Source: Bacillus timonensis (GTDB taxonomy: Bacteria > Bacillota > Bacilli > Bacillales > Bacillaceae_L). From it: a stretch of DNA of 64,000 nucleotides. The DNA is taken from NCBI RefSeq assembly GCF_004799755.1, contig NZ_SLUB01000011.1, positions 1 to 64,000 on the forward strand, read 5' to 3'. The translations under genes were made by a program, and so were the position numbers. The notes under the pieces were generated by a model that worked only from the letters and a program-made list of their open reading frames with translations, searched no databases and had not been told where the DNA came from. Below are positions 16,401 through 24,892 of the stretch, piece after piece. Every line of letters begins with the position of its first letter. Position 1 is the stretch's first letter.

Positions 16401-16564
16401 GCTCCTGGATACACATCCATGACCATTAGGAACGGAATTGATATATCTGGAATGGTTTCTGTCTTCATTTGTGTACCTGAGTAAATTCCAGATACCGTTA
16501 TAATAATTGTTAGTAACCAAACCGCTAGTTTGTTTTTTAGTACAAAATTGGCTATACCTCTCAC
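13481..16564 (-). CDS. swrC: RND-family efflux pump, SwrC (YerP)-like
   Basis: About 1027 residues with the AcrB/RND plan: one N-terminal membrane span, a large outer loop, a central six-span block starting near residue 340, a second large loop and a final six-span block. Landmarks are YPGATPEQVMEDVS, AIGRVIDDSIVVVENI and GIVVTNAIVLVDRI. It is closest in layout to B. subtilis SwrC (YerP), which exports surfactin and other amphiphiles using the proton gradient. The start is taken as the GTG at 16564 with AGGGTAGG before it. The ATG at 16600 falls on the expected transcription start and has no ribosome site. Confidence 0.87.
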   Translation of the reverse strand: MRGIANFVLKNKLAVWLLTIIITVSGIYSGTQMKTETIPDISIPFLMVMDVYPGATPEQVMEDVSMPIEKAVEGLDGVKSVYSNSYSNMANIQVEYDYGEDMDEAKRALQSALDAVTLPENAQEPVITAISMNMMPVVALSVSSTTEDIVELTSTVEDVLLPKIEKLDGVGSATITGQHIEEVQLTYNKEEMAKYDLTEDTVKQMIQASDMAVSLGLFEFEEGEQAVAIDGKFMTADELKYMVIPVTPTENSPVPFVKLGDIATIEEVGRVQSVSRTNGKDAIAIQIVKEQQANTVDVVNEVKDLIKDEQERMEGLTIDVSLDQGEPIEQSVSTMVEKALFGGLIAVLIILLFLRNFRSTIISIVSIPVSIFMALLLLKWMDITLNLMTLGAVTVAIGRVIDDSIVVVENIYRRLHLKEEKLNGRALIREATIEMFKPILSSTLVTVAVFAPLVFVGGMVGELFMPFALTMTFALGASLLVAITIVPALSHTLFKKQLYVEKTEAKHKEAGKLANGYKGILNWSLNHKIIVSVISILLLVGSLALTPLIGFSFMGSEEEKVMYLTYTPGTGELKDETLENVAEVEDELLKREDIDILQVSVTESGDPMAAMMGGGGDGALMYLIFDPEMKNFPEVREEIEEYVFNIGQSGEWKSQNFSSMSMNSNEVSYTLYSEDLNKLYDAVDMVEGVMRDADGLEDVSSSAEDAYVEYTFHVEQDNLLQYGLTTGQIVMMLNPDRSQEVLTTVEKDGNAIEVVVQQEKVAAPKSIEDLLATQVPTAAGTTLPLSELVEVKEGTTLNTLSRSKGEYYASVSANIIGDDISKATSKVGKDIDELDLPKGVTLGVAGVQADMVETFTQLGLAMLAAIAIVYFILVVTFGEGVAPFAILFSLPFAIIGSFVGLLIADETISVSVMMGLLMLIGIVVTNAIVLVDRIIHMERDGMTMREAVLEAGSTRLRPILMTAIATIGALIPLLFGEGGGGLISKGLGITVIGGLASSTLLTLLVVPIVYEILSKMFKKDRKNIQEN

Positions 16565-16606
16565 ACTTACACCTACCCTAGATTGACTTGTTAAACCCAT
16601 TTATTT

Positions 16607-16635
16607 ATAATAATGACCATTCAGTCATTTGTCAA
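16607..16635 (-). promoter_or_regulatory. swrC promoter with TetR operator
   Basis: Minus-strand TTGACA (16630-16635) and TATTAT (16607-16612) are 17 bp apart. The spacer holds the imperfect palindrome TGACTGAATGGTCA, placed where a TetR-family repressor would bind. On the plus strand a TATAAT (16606-16611) for the divergent regulator overlaps the same site, so one operator could control both genes. Confidence 0.75.
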
Positions 16636-16662
16636 TGATAGACAGTGGGAGCGAAACAAATA

Positions 16663-17496
16663 ATGGTAAAAAAGCAACTAATCATGGAAAAGGCACTAGA
16701 ACTGTTCGCAAAGCAAGGTTTTGAAGCAACTTCCGTTCAACAAATAACGGATCGATGCGGCATTTCAAAAGGTGCTTTTTATCTTTCTTTTAAATCCAAG
16801 GATGAACTAATCATTGCCTTAATCGATCAATTTATGGAAGAAATCTTCGCTAACATTGACCATCTAGTCAGAAATAAGAAAAATGAAGAAAATCTTCTCT
16901 TTGATTTTTACTATGTAAGCTTTCAGTCGTTCGGACAACATACGGACTTTGCCAATATCCTAATGAAGGAATACACGCAGTCTCTAAACGAACAGCTTAT
17001 CCTTAAAATGCACAACTATGACAAACTTATTAATTCCACAATTCTTTTGATGATTGACCGCGTCTACGGCGAAAAAGTGGATCAAACAAAATATGATTTG
17101 CTCTATTGCATAAAAGGCTTTATGCGAATGTATTCTGAGCTTTTTTTGTATCAAGGTTTTCCGCTAGATGTGGAAGCCCTTTGCAGGTCCCTTGTGGAAA
17201 AAACGGATCTCTTGGCACAAGGAATGACCCTTCCATTCTTACAAAAGGAGCATATGGACTTGTCAATCTTTCAAATTCAAGGAGATGTAACAAAGGAACA
17301 AATGGTTTCAATGATAGACGAGAAGGTAAAAGAGTTGGAGGATTCTATCCAGAAGGAGTCATTACTGCTTTTACAAGAGCAGCTTCAAAAACAAACGTTT
17401 AACCCTGCTATTATTAAAGGACTTCTGGAAAACATCCGTAACCATCCACATTGCAAGTGGATTGCCTACTTATTAGGTAGATATTTTAACCTTTAA
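16663..17496 (+). CDS. TetR-family regulator, YerO-like
   Basis: A 277-residue regulator with the TetR DNA-binding helix-turn-helix at residues 5-50 (ALELFAKQGFEATSVQQITDRCGISKGAFY, split here only by reading) and a long C-terminal region. Divergence from an RND pump gene matches the B. subtilis yerO-swrC (yerP) pair, where YerO represses the pump. The ATG at 16663 lies 11 bases after GGGAG; an in-frame GTG at 16645 overlaps that site and is less likely. The C-terminal extension past the usual ~200 residues is in line with YerO. Confidence 0.82.
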   Translation: MVKKQLIMEKALELFAKQGFEATSVQQITDRCGISKGAFYLSFKSKDELIIALIDQFMEEIFANIDHLVRNKKNEENLLFDFYYVSFQSFGQHTDFANILMKEYTQSLNEQLILKMHNYDKLINSTILLMIDRVYGEKVDQTKYDLLYCIKGFMRMYSELFLYQGFPLDVEALCRSLVEKTDLLAQGMTLPFLQKEHMDLSIFQIQGDVTKEQMVSMIDEKVKELEDSIQKESLLLLQEQLQKQTFNPAIIKGLLENIRNHPHCKWIAYLLGRYFNL

Positions 17497-17518
17497 GGGA
17501 CAGATTTACAGATTTACA

Positions 17519-17548
17519 CTGGGACAATGGACCTGTCCCTTCGTCCCA
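17519..17548 (-). repeat. dispersed GGGACAGGT repeat, copy 2 (complete)
   Basis: The minus strand reads TGGGACGA-AGGGACAGGTCCAT-TGTCCCA, flanked by complementary GGGAC/GTCCC ends. It lies between the TetR gene and the proA terminator. A further isolated GGGACAG lies at 17497-17502, before it. Confidence 0.88.
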
Positions 17549-17550
17549 AA

Positions 17551-17582
17551 AAACACGGCAGATTTATTACTTCTGCCGTGTT
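17551..17582 (-). terminator. terminator of the pro operon
   Basis: ACACGGCAGA and TCTGCCGTGT form a strong stem; on the minus strand it ends in TTTTTT. It may also stop the convergent TetR transcript. Confidence 0.88.
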
Positions 17583-17587
17583 CGTTG

Positions 17588-18850
17588 TTATCGTATTTGG
17601 CCATTTCCGGTCATTAAGAATTTTACTGTGGTTAGGGCTTGTAACCCCATTGGTCCGCGCGCGTGAAGTTTTTGAGTAGAAATGCCAATCTCCGCGCCAA
17701 ATCCAAGGACTCCACCGTCTGTAAATCTGGTAGAAGCGTTATGGTAGAGGGATGATGCATCTACAAGCTTCATGAACAAATCGGCGGTTTCTTGATTTTC
17801 TGTTATGATCGCTTCTGAGTGTTTGGTTCCGTACTGTTCAATATGCTCAATTGCTTCGTGTACATGATCTACAATCTTCATTGCGATGTGTAGACTTAAG
17901 TATTCATTTGCCCAATCGTCTTCCCCTGCAGGGACTGCATTTGGGATAACGGAAAGTGTCTGTTCATCCCCATGTACCGTAATTGAATGTTCCTGTAATG
18001 TCTTAACCAGTGCATCCTTATGCTCTAACAACCAATCCTTCTGGATCAGGACTGTTTCTGCAGCATTACAAACAGCTGGTCGATCCGTTTTAGCGTTCAC
18101 AAGAATTGGTAATGCCTTATCAACGTCTGCTTCGGAATCAATATACACATGGCAGTTCCCGACACCTGTTTCAAGTACGGGCACTGTTGCATGTTTCACA
18201 ACCGTATGAATTAAAGAAGCGCCACCACGGGGAATAAGTACATCAATGTATTTTTTCATCGTAAATAATGGCTGGGTCGCTTCTCTGTCAGTACTTGCAA
18301 TAAATTGAACAGCTTCTTTTGGTATTTTCGTATGTTCAAGCGCATATTGAATGACGTCAACAATCGCCTGATTTGTGTGTATCGCAGATGAACCACCTTT
18401 TAAAATAATGGCATTCCCTGATTTCAACGCAAGTCCAGTAGCATCAACCGTTACATTCGGACGTGCCTCATAAATCATCCCGATAACACCCAATGGCACA
18501 GTTACCTTTTTCACCTGTAAACCATTTTCTAATGTCCAGTCTGAGATGACTTGGTCTGTGGGATCCTCTAGACCAGCAACTTGGCGAAGCCCCTCCGCAA
18601 AATCAAAGATACGTTCTTTCGTTAAAGTTAATCGGTCCATAAAAGCAGGTGTGTAACCAGCTTCTTGGCCTTTTTGAAGGTCTACTTTATTCGCTTCTAA
18701 AATGGACTCATATCCCGCTTCCAAATGTTCGGCTAAAATATATAAAGCTCTGTTTTTATCCTCTGTTGATAATATACCTACTTTTTTTGAAGCCTTTTTT
18801 GCTATACTCGCTTGTGATTGAATATCGACATTTTCTTTAAGAAACGTCAC
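17588..18850 (-). CDS. proA: glutamate-5-semialdehyde dehydrogenase ProA
   Basis: A 420-residue gamma-glutamyl phosphate reductase; it reduces glutamyl-5-phosphate to the semialdehyde with NADPH in proline synthesis. The aldehyde-dehydrogenase fold is plain: EARPNVTVDATGLALKSGN, the catalytic Cys in RPAVCNAAET, and the C-terminal LHARGPMGLQALTT. The GTG start at 18850 follows AAAGGAGGA by five bases and lies 13 bases after the proB stop; the frame open to 18874 overlaps proB and lacks a ribosome site. Last gene of proI-proB-proA. Confidence 0.95.
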   Translation of the reverse strand: MTFLKENVDIQSQASIAKKASKKVGILSTEDKNRALYILAEHLEAGYESILEANKVDLQKGQEAGYTPAFMDRLTLTKERIFDFAEGLRQVAGLEDPTDQVISDWTLENGLQVKKVTVPLGVIGMIYEARPNVTVDATGLALKSGNAIILKGGSSAIHTNQAIVDVIQYALEHTKIPKEAVQFIASTDREATQPLFTMKKYIDVLIPRGGASLIHTVVKHATVPVLETGVGNCHVYIDSEADVDKALPILVNAKTDRPAVCNAAETVLIQKDWLLEHKDALVKTLQEHSITVHGDEQTLSVIPNAVPAGEDDWANEYLSLHIAMKIVDHVHEAIEHIEQYGTKHSEAIITENQETADLFMKLVDASSLYHNASTRFTDGGVLGFGAEIGISTQKLHARGPMGLQALTTVKFLMTGNGQIR

Positions 18851-18863
18851 GAAATTCCTCCTT

Positions 18864-19985
18864 TTAAACCCCAACCGTTATCGGGGCGTCAATATGACAA
18901 ACAAAATCTCCCATCTCCATAATGACCGTATAATCAGTTGACTGATCTTTTTCGTCCTCCAGCATCCTTCTCAAATCAGCAGAAGAAACCTTCACAACCC
19001 CGCGTGCTATTTCTTCATCGTTGAGATCCATCACTCGGACAACTGCACCTTTATCAAACCTACCAACGACCTGTTTAATTTCTTTAAAACGCAAGCTTTT
19101 TCTCTTTTTCACCATTCGATCTGTCGCATGAGGATTTATAATAATTTCACCTTTAGCACCTGAGTGAAAAGCAATCCACTTTCTCTTTTGATTAAGTTTG
19201 GTCACGGACTCTTTACAAGTAAAATACGTACCAGTCGCGGTTTCTCCTACTGCATCTATGATGATATTCTCCTTGTTTGCATTTCCTAAAAAGGTAGAAA
19301 TACCCGATGCCATTGCAATCTTCACGGCGTCAATTTTTGATTTCATGCCTCCTGTACCAACCGAACTCCCGGACCCACCTGCAGCATTTTCGATGTCTTC
19401 GGTAATTTCAGTAACACGATCAATTAGTTTTGCATCTTCATTTACTGTCGGGTTTTTATCATACAATCCATCTATATCGGATAAAATCACTAGCTGGTCG
19501 GCATCTACTAATCCAGCCACCTTAGCCGCCAATGTGTCATTATCCCCAAAGTTCAAACGCTCTGTCGAAAGTGTGTCATTTTCATTGACGACTGGAATAA
19601 TACCTCTTTCTAATAAAACATTTAAGGTGTTATGAACATTTTGATAGCGTGACTCATCCAAAAAGTCACTTCTTAAAATCAAAATCTGAGATGCCACATA
19701 TCCATGTGATAAAAAAAGATGGGAATAGGTTTCGATTAATAGCCCCTGACCAATTGAAGCTGCTGCCTGTTTTTCTGGCAATGAATCAGGGCGCTTAAGA
19801 CAGCCAAGTTTTCGATAACCAGCTGCAACCGCCCCTGATGAAACAAGGACAACTTCATGCCCTGCATCTTTTAGCTGAGCAATTTCACTCGCTAGTTTTT
19901 CTAGCTTTCTCTTACTAATTTCTCCATGACGGCTTGTTAACGAGCTACTTCCTACTTTTATAACGACTCTCTTTTCTATGGACAT
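18864..19985 (-). CDS. proB: glutamate 5-kinase ProB
   Basis: A 373-residue kinase that phosphorylates L-glutamate, the first step of proline synthesis. The amino-acid-kinase domain runs from VVIKVGSSSLT to about residue 260 (NENDTLSTERLNFGDND, SDIDGLYDKNP, GTGGMKSKIDA). A PUA domain (IINPHATDRMVKK... ) follows to the end, as in full-length ProB. The ATG follows AAGGA. It is transcribed after proI and before proA. Confidence 0.95.
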   Translation of the reverse strand: MSIEKRVVIKVGSSSLTSRHGEISKRKLEKLASEIAQLKDAGHEVVLVSSGAVAAGYRKLGCLKRPDSLPEKQAAASIGQGLLIETYSHLFLSHGYVASQILILRSDFLDESRYQNVHNTLNVLLERGIIPVVNENDTLSTERLNFGDNDTLAAKVAGLVDADQLVILSDIDGLYDKNPTVNEDAKLIDRVTEITEDIENAAGGSGSSVGTGGMKSKIDAVKIAMASGISTFLGNANKENIIIDAVGETATGTYFTCKESVTKLNQKRKWIAFHSGAKGEIIINPHATDRMVKKRKSLRFKEIKQVVGRFDKGAVVRVMDLNDEEIARGVVKVSSADLRRMLEDEKDQSTDYTVIMEMGDFVCHIDAPITVGV

Positions 19986-20054
19986 CCGATCAATCCTTAT
20001 CTTTTTTTGTTTTGATTGCCGGACGAAGCGTTTATCGCCGGTAAAATTACTATG

Positions 20055-20909
20055 TTAAACAGCCTGAACTTTTTTGGCAGTCTTGCCCTCAAGCTGCGAG
20101 CTTATTTCATGTGAACGCTTTGCTGCATGTTTAATAGCTTGTGAAATCGCCTTGCCACCGCCATTCTTTTCTAGTGCGGCTAAACCAGCAGCTGTCGTTC
20201 CGTTTGGTGAAGTTACATTTTCTCGTAATGTTGATGGTGTTTCACCCTGTTGCTGGATCATTTTGGCAGCACCAATAATCATTTGCGCAATAATATCCCT
20301 TGATAGGTTTTCCTGTAAGCCCGCCTTTTGTACGGTTGCTTCCATATGCTCCATAAGGTAATAAATGTAGGCAGGCCCACTACCTGCTACTCCTGTGAAA
20401 ATATCCATTTGGTCTTCGGGAATCTCATACACTTCACCAATGGATTTGAGTAATTCTTTTGCTAGAAACATATTTTCATTTGTTGTATAGGAACCGGCTG
20501 ATATAGCCGTTGCAGACTCTCTAATCATGCTAGATGTATTCGGCATTACCCGGATCACCTGTTGCCCAACTGGTAGATATTGCTCCATATAGGTTGTAGT
20601 AATACCCGCTAACACGGATAAAACAAGTTGGTTTGGTTGAAGTGAATCATTGATGGACTGTAGTGCAGTTTCTGCATCTTTAGGTTTCATTGCGAGGACA
20701 ATAATATCGATATTTTTTAAGGCTAGGTCTTGGCTTACTAAACCATTAATGTTATAAGCAGCTTCTAACTGTTGTAGTCTTTCCGTATTCGTTCTGTTGG
20801 TAACAAAAATCTGTTTAGACGGGACTTTTCCAGCTGCAACAATTCCTGAAATCATTGCTTCTGCCATAGATCCTGCCCCTATAAAAGCAATCGTTTTTTC
20901 ATGTAACAT
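20055..20909 (-). CDS. proI: pyrroline-5-carboxylate reductase (ProI/ProC)
   Basis: A 284-residue reductase for the last step of proline synthesis. It opens with the NAD(P)-binding FIGAGSMAEAMISGI and has RVMPNTSSMIRE, GVAGSGPAYIYYLMEHM and the C-terminal VTSPNGTTAAGLAALE. The ATG at 20909 follows AAGGGAG by seven bases; a TTG just before it is less likely. Unlike B. subtilis, where proI and proBA are separate and each has a T-box, here proI leads the operon and no T-box is visible upstream. Confidence 0.93.
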   Translation of the reverse strand: MLHEKTIAFIGAGSMAEAMISGIVAAGKVPSKQIFVTNRTNTERLQQLEAAYNINGLVSQDLALKNIDIIVLAMKPKDAETALQSINDSLQPNQLVLSVLAGITTTYMEQYLPVGQQVIRVMPNTSSMIRESATAISAGSYTTNENMFLAKELLKSIGEVYEIPEDQMDIFTGVAGSGPAYIYYLMEHMEATVQKAGLQENLSRDIIAQMIIGAAKMIQQQGETPSTLRENVTSPNGTTAAGLAALEKNGGGKAISQAIKHAAKRSHEISSQLEGKTAKKVQAV

Positions 20910-21019
20910 CAAATGTCTCCCTTGTGATAAATTTTAAAACATAGTACCTATCGTAACATCTTTAAAATCATAAACAAGGGATTCCCGGAAAGTCATATGC
21001 ATATGATTCAATTAGTTAG

Positions 21020-21033
21020 TGTAAACGCTACCA
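21020..21033. promoter_or_regulatory. candidate CcpA cre site
   Basis: TGTAAACGCTACCA matches the cre consensus TGWAARCGYTWWCW at 13 of 14 positions. It lies about 110 bases upstream of proI, between proI and the divergent MOSC gene. A perfect CATATGCATATG palindrome (20994-21005) is next to it. No other element is recognised in the 20910-21185 gap apart from repeat copy 3. Confidence 0.4.
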
Positions 21034-21120
21034 CAGAAAGCTAATCACACCTAACCAACTGAGACGCGCTCAAACCGTCGCTGAGGATAATATTTGAAGA
21101 TTGAAACGAGCTTCAGAGAA

Positions 21121-21149
21121 TGGGACAGAGGGAGAGGTTCAGTGTCCCA
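21121..21149 (+). repeat. dispersed GGGACAGGT repeat, copy 3
   Basis: TGGGACAG-AGGGAGAGGTTCAG-TGTCCCA, one base changed in the core. It lies 37 bases upstream of the MOSC start, in the 5' leader. Confidence 0.85.
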
Positions 21150-21185
21150 ATTCATGGTAGACTAAAACAAAAGGAGATGGGAAAT

Positions 21186-21908
21186 ATGGAAAAACACCCT
21201 TACATAGACCAATTATTTATTGGTAAACCCAAAACATTGGGAGACCCGAATGCGAAGAAACACATGGACAAAGAATGGACAAGTGGGATTTTTAAAGAGC
21301 CTGCTCTCACACCGCTTTGGCTTGGCAAGGAAAAATTAGAAGGAGACGGCCAAGCAGATTTAAAAAATCACGGAGGACCCGAAAAGGCAGTTCTTGCCTA
21401 TGCAGCGAATCATTATGAAGAATGGCAAAGTGAATTGAATAATGAACGGATTCAAGCAGGTGCAATGGGGGAAAATTTCTCTGTAGTGGGGCTGGATGAA
21501 ACCAATGTGTGCATTGGAGATATTTATGAGGTCGGTGAAGCTCTTGTACAAGTATCTCAACCGCGTCAACCGTGCTGGAAACCAGCTCGACGGTTTAAAA
21601 TAATCGATTTTGCCTTACGTATTCAAAAAAGCGGTCGAACAGGATGGTACTTCCGTGTTGTCAAAGAAGGCATTGTAAAAAATCACGATACAATCAAATT
21701 AATTGAACGATCTTATCCTGAATGGACAATCGCCCGTTGCAACGAAATCATGCATAGTAAGAAGGACGATTTAGACTCGGCTGCAAAACTAGCCACATGC
21801 GAACACCTTGCAGCCAACTGGAAAGAAACCCTCACAAAACGACTCAAAGGCGAGTCAAAATCAATTGATAGCCGTGTGTACGGACCAAATAAAGAAGAGA
21901 TTAAATGA
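21186..21908 (+). CDS. MOSC domain protein (YflK/YiiM-like)
   Basis: A 240-residue protein with a MOSC domain (about residues 30-165), the sulfur-carrier domain related to molybdenum-cofactor sulfurase. Landmarks are DLKNHGGPEKAVLAYAANHYEEW, AGAMGENFSVVGLDE and the conserved cysteine in SQPRQPCWKPARRF. B. subtilis YflK and E. coli YiiM are relatives; YiiM-type proteins help reduce N-hydroxylated compounds. The ATG at 21186 follows AAAGGAGA; codons back to 21120 overlap repeat copy 3 and have no ribosome site. Confidence 0.85.
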   Translation: MEKHPYIDQLFIGKPKTLGDPNAKKHMDKEWTSGIFKEPALTPLWLGKEKLEGDGQADLKNHGGPEKAVLAYAANHYEEWQSELNNERIQAGAMGENFSVVGLDETNVCIGDIYEVGEALVQVSQPRQPCWKPARRFKIIDFALRIQKSGRTGWYFRVVKEGIVKNHDTIKLIERSYPEWTIARCNEIMHSKKDDLDSAAKLATCEHLAANWKETLTKRLKGESKSIDSRVYGPNKEEIK

Positions 21909-22050
21909 AGGATGTGACCCTCTTCAAAAGCTAATCTTGCCATTTTATCTGAAAGACATGGTCAATAGATCTTGCTCATTAATGAAAATTCAATGTTATT
22001 CCGGTATAAATTTTTTTACATTAAAAAATAACAAAAAGATATCAAATATA

Positions 22051-22079
22051 TTGACAATTACATTTTACGGATGTATAGT
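22051..22079 (+). promoter_or_regulatory. promoter of the met operon
   Basis: TTGACA (22051-22056) and TATAGT (22074-22079) with a 17-bp spacer, about 15 bases before the riboswitch. Confidence 0.85.
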
Positions 22080-22098
22080 GTGATTTATATTAAAAATA

Positions 22099-22250
22099 CT
22101 TCTTATCAAGAGAGGTGGAGGGACTGGCCCTTTGAAACCTCGGCAGCGGACAAAATTCGTACCGTGCCAATTCCAGCAAGTTACTTGAGAGATAAGAAGA
22201 GGATAATGGAATTGACCTTCTGCCCTCTTCTGTCTGAAGAGGGCTTTTTA
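22099..22250 (+). promoter_or_regulatory. SAM-I (S-box) riboswitch
   Basis: Canonical S-box: CTTATCAAGAGAGGTGGAGG at the start, GGCCCTTTGAAACC, CGGCAGC, GTGCCAATTCCAGCA and AGATAAGAAGAGG. The expression platform is a terminator with GCCCTCTTC (22222-22230) and GAAGAGGGC (22236-22244) followed by five T. Bound SAM should favour the terminator and turn off the methionine-uptake operon downstream. Confidence 0.96.
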
Positions 22251-22350
22251 TATTTTCATAAAATAATATTTTCTGATTATAAGAATAATAATTTGTTATT
22301 CAGAAATGTTGAGGGAACTTTTTTTAAGGACTAACGAAAGGGGAACAAGA

Positions 22351-23382
22351 ATGATAGAGTTTCAAGATCTGATTAAGGTATACGACAGCGGCGGCAAGAA
22401 AGTGCACGCTTTAAATAACGTCAATTTAAAAATTAACAAAGGAGAAATCTACGGGGTGGTCGGATTCAGTGGTGCCGGCAAAAGTTCATTAATTCGCTGT
22501 GTGAATTTCCTTGAACGTCCTACCTCAGGAAAGGTTATTGTTGACGGGCACGACCTAACAACCCTTTCCGAAAAGCAGATTCGCGAAGTAAAGAAAAATA
22601 TTGGGATGGTATTCCAGCACTTTAACCTTTTAAATTCAAAAACAGTATACGCGAATGTCGCAATGCCACTTATTTTAAGCAAAACACCAAAAGAACAAAT
22701 TAAAAAGCGTGTTACAGAACTGCTTGATTTCGTCGGCTTAGGTGATAAGGCTGATGTTTATCCTGACCAACTTTCTGGAGGGCAAAAGCAACGAGTTGGT
22801 ATCGCTAGAGCATTAGCAACACAACCATCGATTCTTCTTTGCGATGAAGCTACCTCTGCGCTGGATCCCCAGACAACAAGCTCCATCCTGCAACTGTTGA
22901 AAAAGATCAATCAAGAATACGACATTACAATCTTAATGATTACTCATGAAATGTCTGTGATTCGTGAAATTTGTGATCGTGTAGCTGTCATGGAAGCAGG
23001 GCAAGTGATTGAAGAAGGAACTGTCTTTGATGTCTTTTCCGCACCAAAGACACAAACCGCGCAAAACTTTGTCAGCACTGTTATGCACGATCAAATTCCT
23101 GAGTCCATTTTAAACATGATTAATAACAATCAAGAATCACAAAACATCTTCCGAATAAGCTTTGTCGGTCAGTCAACTGGTAAGCCGTTTTTATCACAAC
23201 TTGCCAAGAAGCTTGATATCGATATCAACGTACTGTTCGGTAGTATCACAGAGCTTCAAGGTATCCCATTCGGTAATTTGATTGTGGAAATTCAGGGGCC
23301 AGACGCAGAGGTAAAACGCGCTTTAACATATATGCAATCACAACAAATAAGCTTCAAGGAAGTGACATCCCATGCTAGTTAA
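22351..23382 (+). CDS. metN: methionine ABC transporter ATP-binding protein MetN
   Basis: A 343-residue ABC ATPase. Walker A is GFSGAGKSS, the signature LSGGQKQR, Walker B ILLCDEATSALDP, and the switch histidine in ITHEM. The C-terminal ~100 residues form the ACT-like NIL domain (RISFVGQ... to the end) that binds methionine and inhibits transport. The ATG at 22351 follows AAAGGGG by seven bases. First gene after the S-box; its end overlaps metP by 11 bases. Confidence 0.95.
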   Translation: MIEFQDLIKVYDSGGKKVHALNNVNLKINKGEIYGVVGFSGAGKSSLIRCVNFLERPTSGKVIVDGHDLTTLSEKQIREVKKNIGMVFQHFNLLNSKTVYANVAMPLILSKTPKEQIKKRVTELLDFVGLGDKADVYPDQLSGGQKQRVGIARALATQPSILLCDEATSALDPQTTSSILQLLKKINQEYDITILMITHEMSVIREICDRVAVMEAGQVIEEGTVFDVFSAPKTQTAQNFVSTVMHDQIPESILNMINNNQESQNIFRISFVGQSTGKPFLSQLAKKLDIDINVLFGSITELQGIPFGNLIVEIQGPDAEVKRALTYMQSQQISFKEVTSHAS

Positions 23383-24022
23383 TACGGAACAAATCATCGA
23401 AGCGCTAATTGAAACGATACAAATGGTTGCCTTCTCCTTTATCTTTTCGATTATTCTTGGGCTGCCACTCGGCATTCTTCTTTTTGTTACCCGAAAAGGT
23501 CAGATACTTGAGAACCAGCCGGTTTTTACCGTTGTCAATGCAATCATTAATATATTCCGTTCCATTCCATTCATTATTTTATTGGTAGCAATCATTCCGG
23601 TTACCCGGTTGATCGTTGGAACATCAATTGGAACAGCTGCTGCAATTGTTCCGCTCGTATTTTACGCCGGACCATATATTGCCAGACTAGTAGAAAGCTC
23701 ATTGCTTGAAGTGGACGAGGGTGTACTTGAAGCAGCTAATGCGATGGGAGCTACTCCCGTCCAAACTATTTTTCGATTCCTACTTCCCGAAGCACTCAGT
23801 TCATTAGTCGTAAACTTTACAATTGCGACAATCGGACTGATTGGTGCATCTGCCATGGCTGGTACTGTCGGTGGTGGAGGAATCGGGGACCTGGCTATTA
23901 CCTACGGGTACCAACGCTTTGATACTACAACAATGATCATTACCGTTGTCATTCTGATTGTGATGGTTCAAGGTCTACAATCGTTCGGCAACATCTTATC
24001 GAAAAAAATACGAAGAAGATAA
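23372..24022 (+). CDS. metP: methionine ABC transporter permease MetP (MetI)
   Basis: A 216-residue permease with five membrane spans and the EAA loop EAANAMGATPVQTIFRFLLPEAL that docks on MetN. It starts inside the end of metN, suggesting translational coupling. It imports D- and L-methionine together with MetN and MetQ. Confidence 0.94.
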   Translation: MLVNTEQIIEALIETIQMVAFSFIFSIILGLPLGILLFVTRKGQILENQPVFTVVNAIINIFRSIPFIILLVAIIPVTRLIVGTSIGTAAAIVPLVFYAGPYIARLVESSLLEVDEGVLEAANAMGATPVQTIFRFLLPEALSSLVVNFTIATIGLIGASAMAGTVGGGGIGDLAITYGYQRFDTTTMIITVVILIVMVQGLQSFGNILSKKIRRR

Positions 24023-24040
24023 TCTAGGAGGAAACGTATC

Positions 24041-24880
24041 ATGAAAAAAATCTTATTACCCATTCTTTTACTTACATTAGTTATCTTTACAGCTGCCTGC
24101 TCTAACAACAGTGCTAGCGGTAAAGAGTCAGAAACAAAAAAAGTAAAAATCGGCATCACCGGTACAGACACACGTACATGGGATTATGTAGCTGAAAAAG
24201 CAGCTAAAGAAGGTATCGAAATTGAACTTGTCTCATTTAGTGACTATGTTCTACCAAACACTGCACTTGCGGATAACGAAATAGACGCGAACTCATTCCA
24301 AACAGTTGCTTACTTTGACCAATTTATTGAAGAACATAATCTAGATCTTGTGCCAATTGCAACTACCTATCTTGCTCCAATGGCAATTTACTCAGACGAG
24401 TTAAAGGATGTAAAAGAGATCAAAGACGGTGCGAAAATTGCCTTACCAAATGATGTATCTAACCAAGGAAGAGCCCTTTTATTACTTCAAGAAGCTGGGC
24501 TACTTAAACTAGTCGATGATTATGACGGTCTTGGCTCAATCGAAGAAGCAATCGTGGAAAATCCAAAAAATCTAGAATTAATCCCTACTGCTCCTGCCCA
24601 AATCCCAAGAGCTCTGCCAGATGTAGATGCAGGTATTATCAATAACGGATTTGCAAGAGATGCTGGATTAAATCCAATTGAAGACTCTATTTTCCATGAA
24701 AGTGAAACAGCGATTGACTATCTCAACATTATTGCAGTAAACAAGGAAGATAAAGACGACGAAACCTTAAATCGAATTGCTGAACTATTCCAAGAGGAAG
24801 ATACAGCTGATTTTATTAACAAAGAACATGGCGGTACTCTAATCCCAACCTTTGTTCCACTTGAGAATATTGGCTGGTAA
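24041..24880 (+). CDS. metQ: methionine-binding lipoprotein MetQ
   Basis: A 279-residue NlpA/MetQ-family lipoprotein. The signal peptide ends in the lipobox FTAAC with Cys20. The family start KIGITGTDTRTWDYV and the segment ANSFQTVAYFDQF, ALPNDVSNQGRALLLLQ are present. It delivers methionine to MetNP from outside the membrane. It follows a strong AGGAGG and a 19-base gap after metP. Confidence 0.94.
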   Translation: MKKILLPILLLTLVIFTAACSNNSASGKESETKKVKIGITGTDTRTWDYVAEKAAKEGIEIELVSFSDYVLPNTALADNEIDANSFQTVAYFDQFIEEHNLDLVPIATTYLAPMAIYSDELKDVKEIKDGAKIALPNDVSNQGRALLLLQEAGLLKLVDDYDGLGSIEEAIVENPKNLELIPTAPAQIPRALPDVDAGIINNGFARDAGLNPIEDSIFHESETAIDYLNIIAVNKEDKDDETLNRIAELFQEEDTADFINKEHGGTLIPTFVPLENIGW

Positions 24881-24892
24881 TTACCAAATCAG

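Noticed and set aside
20913-21120. T-box before proI
   Set aside because: No AAGGTGG-type core or specifier loop could be found on the minus strand.
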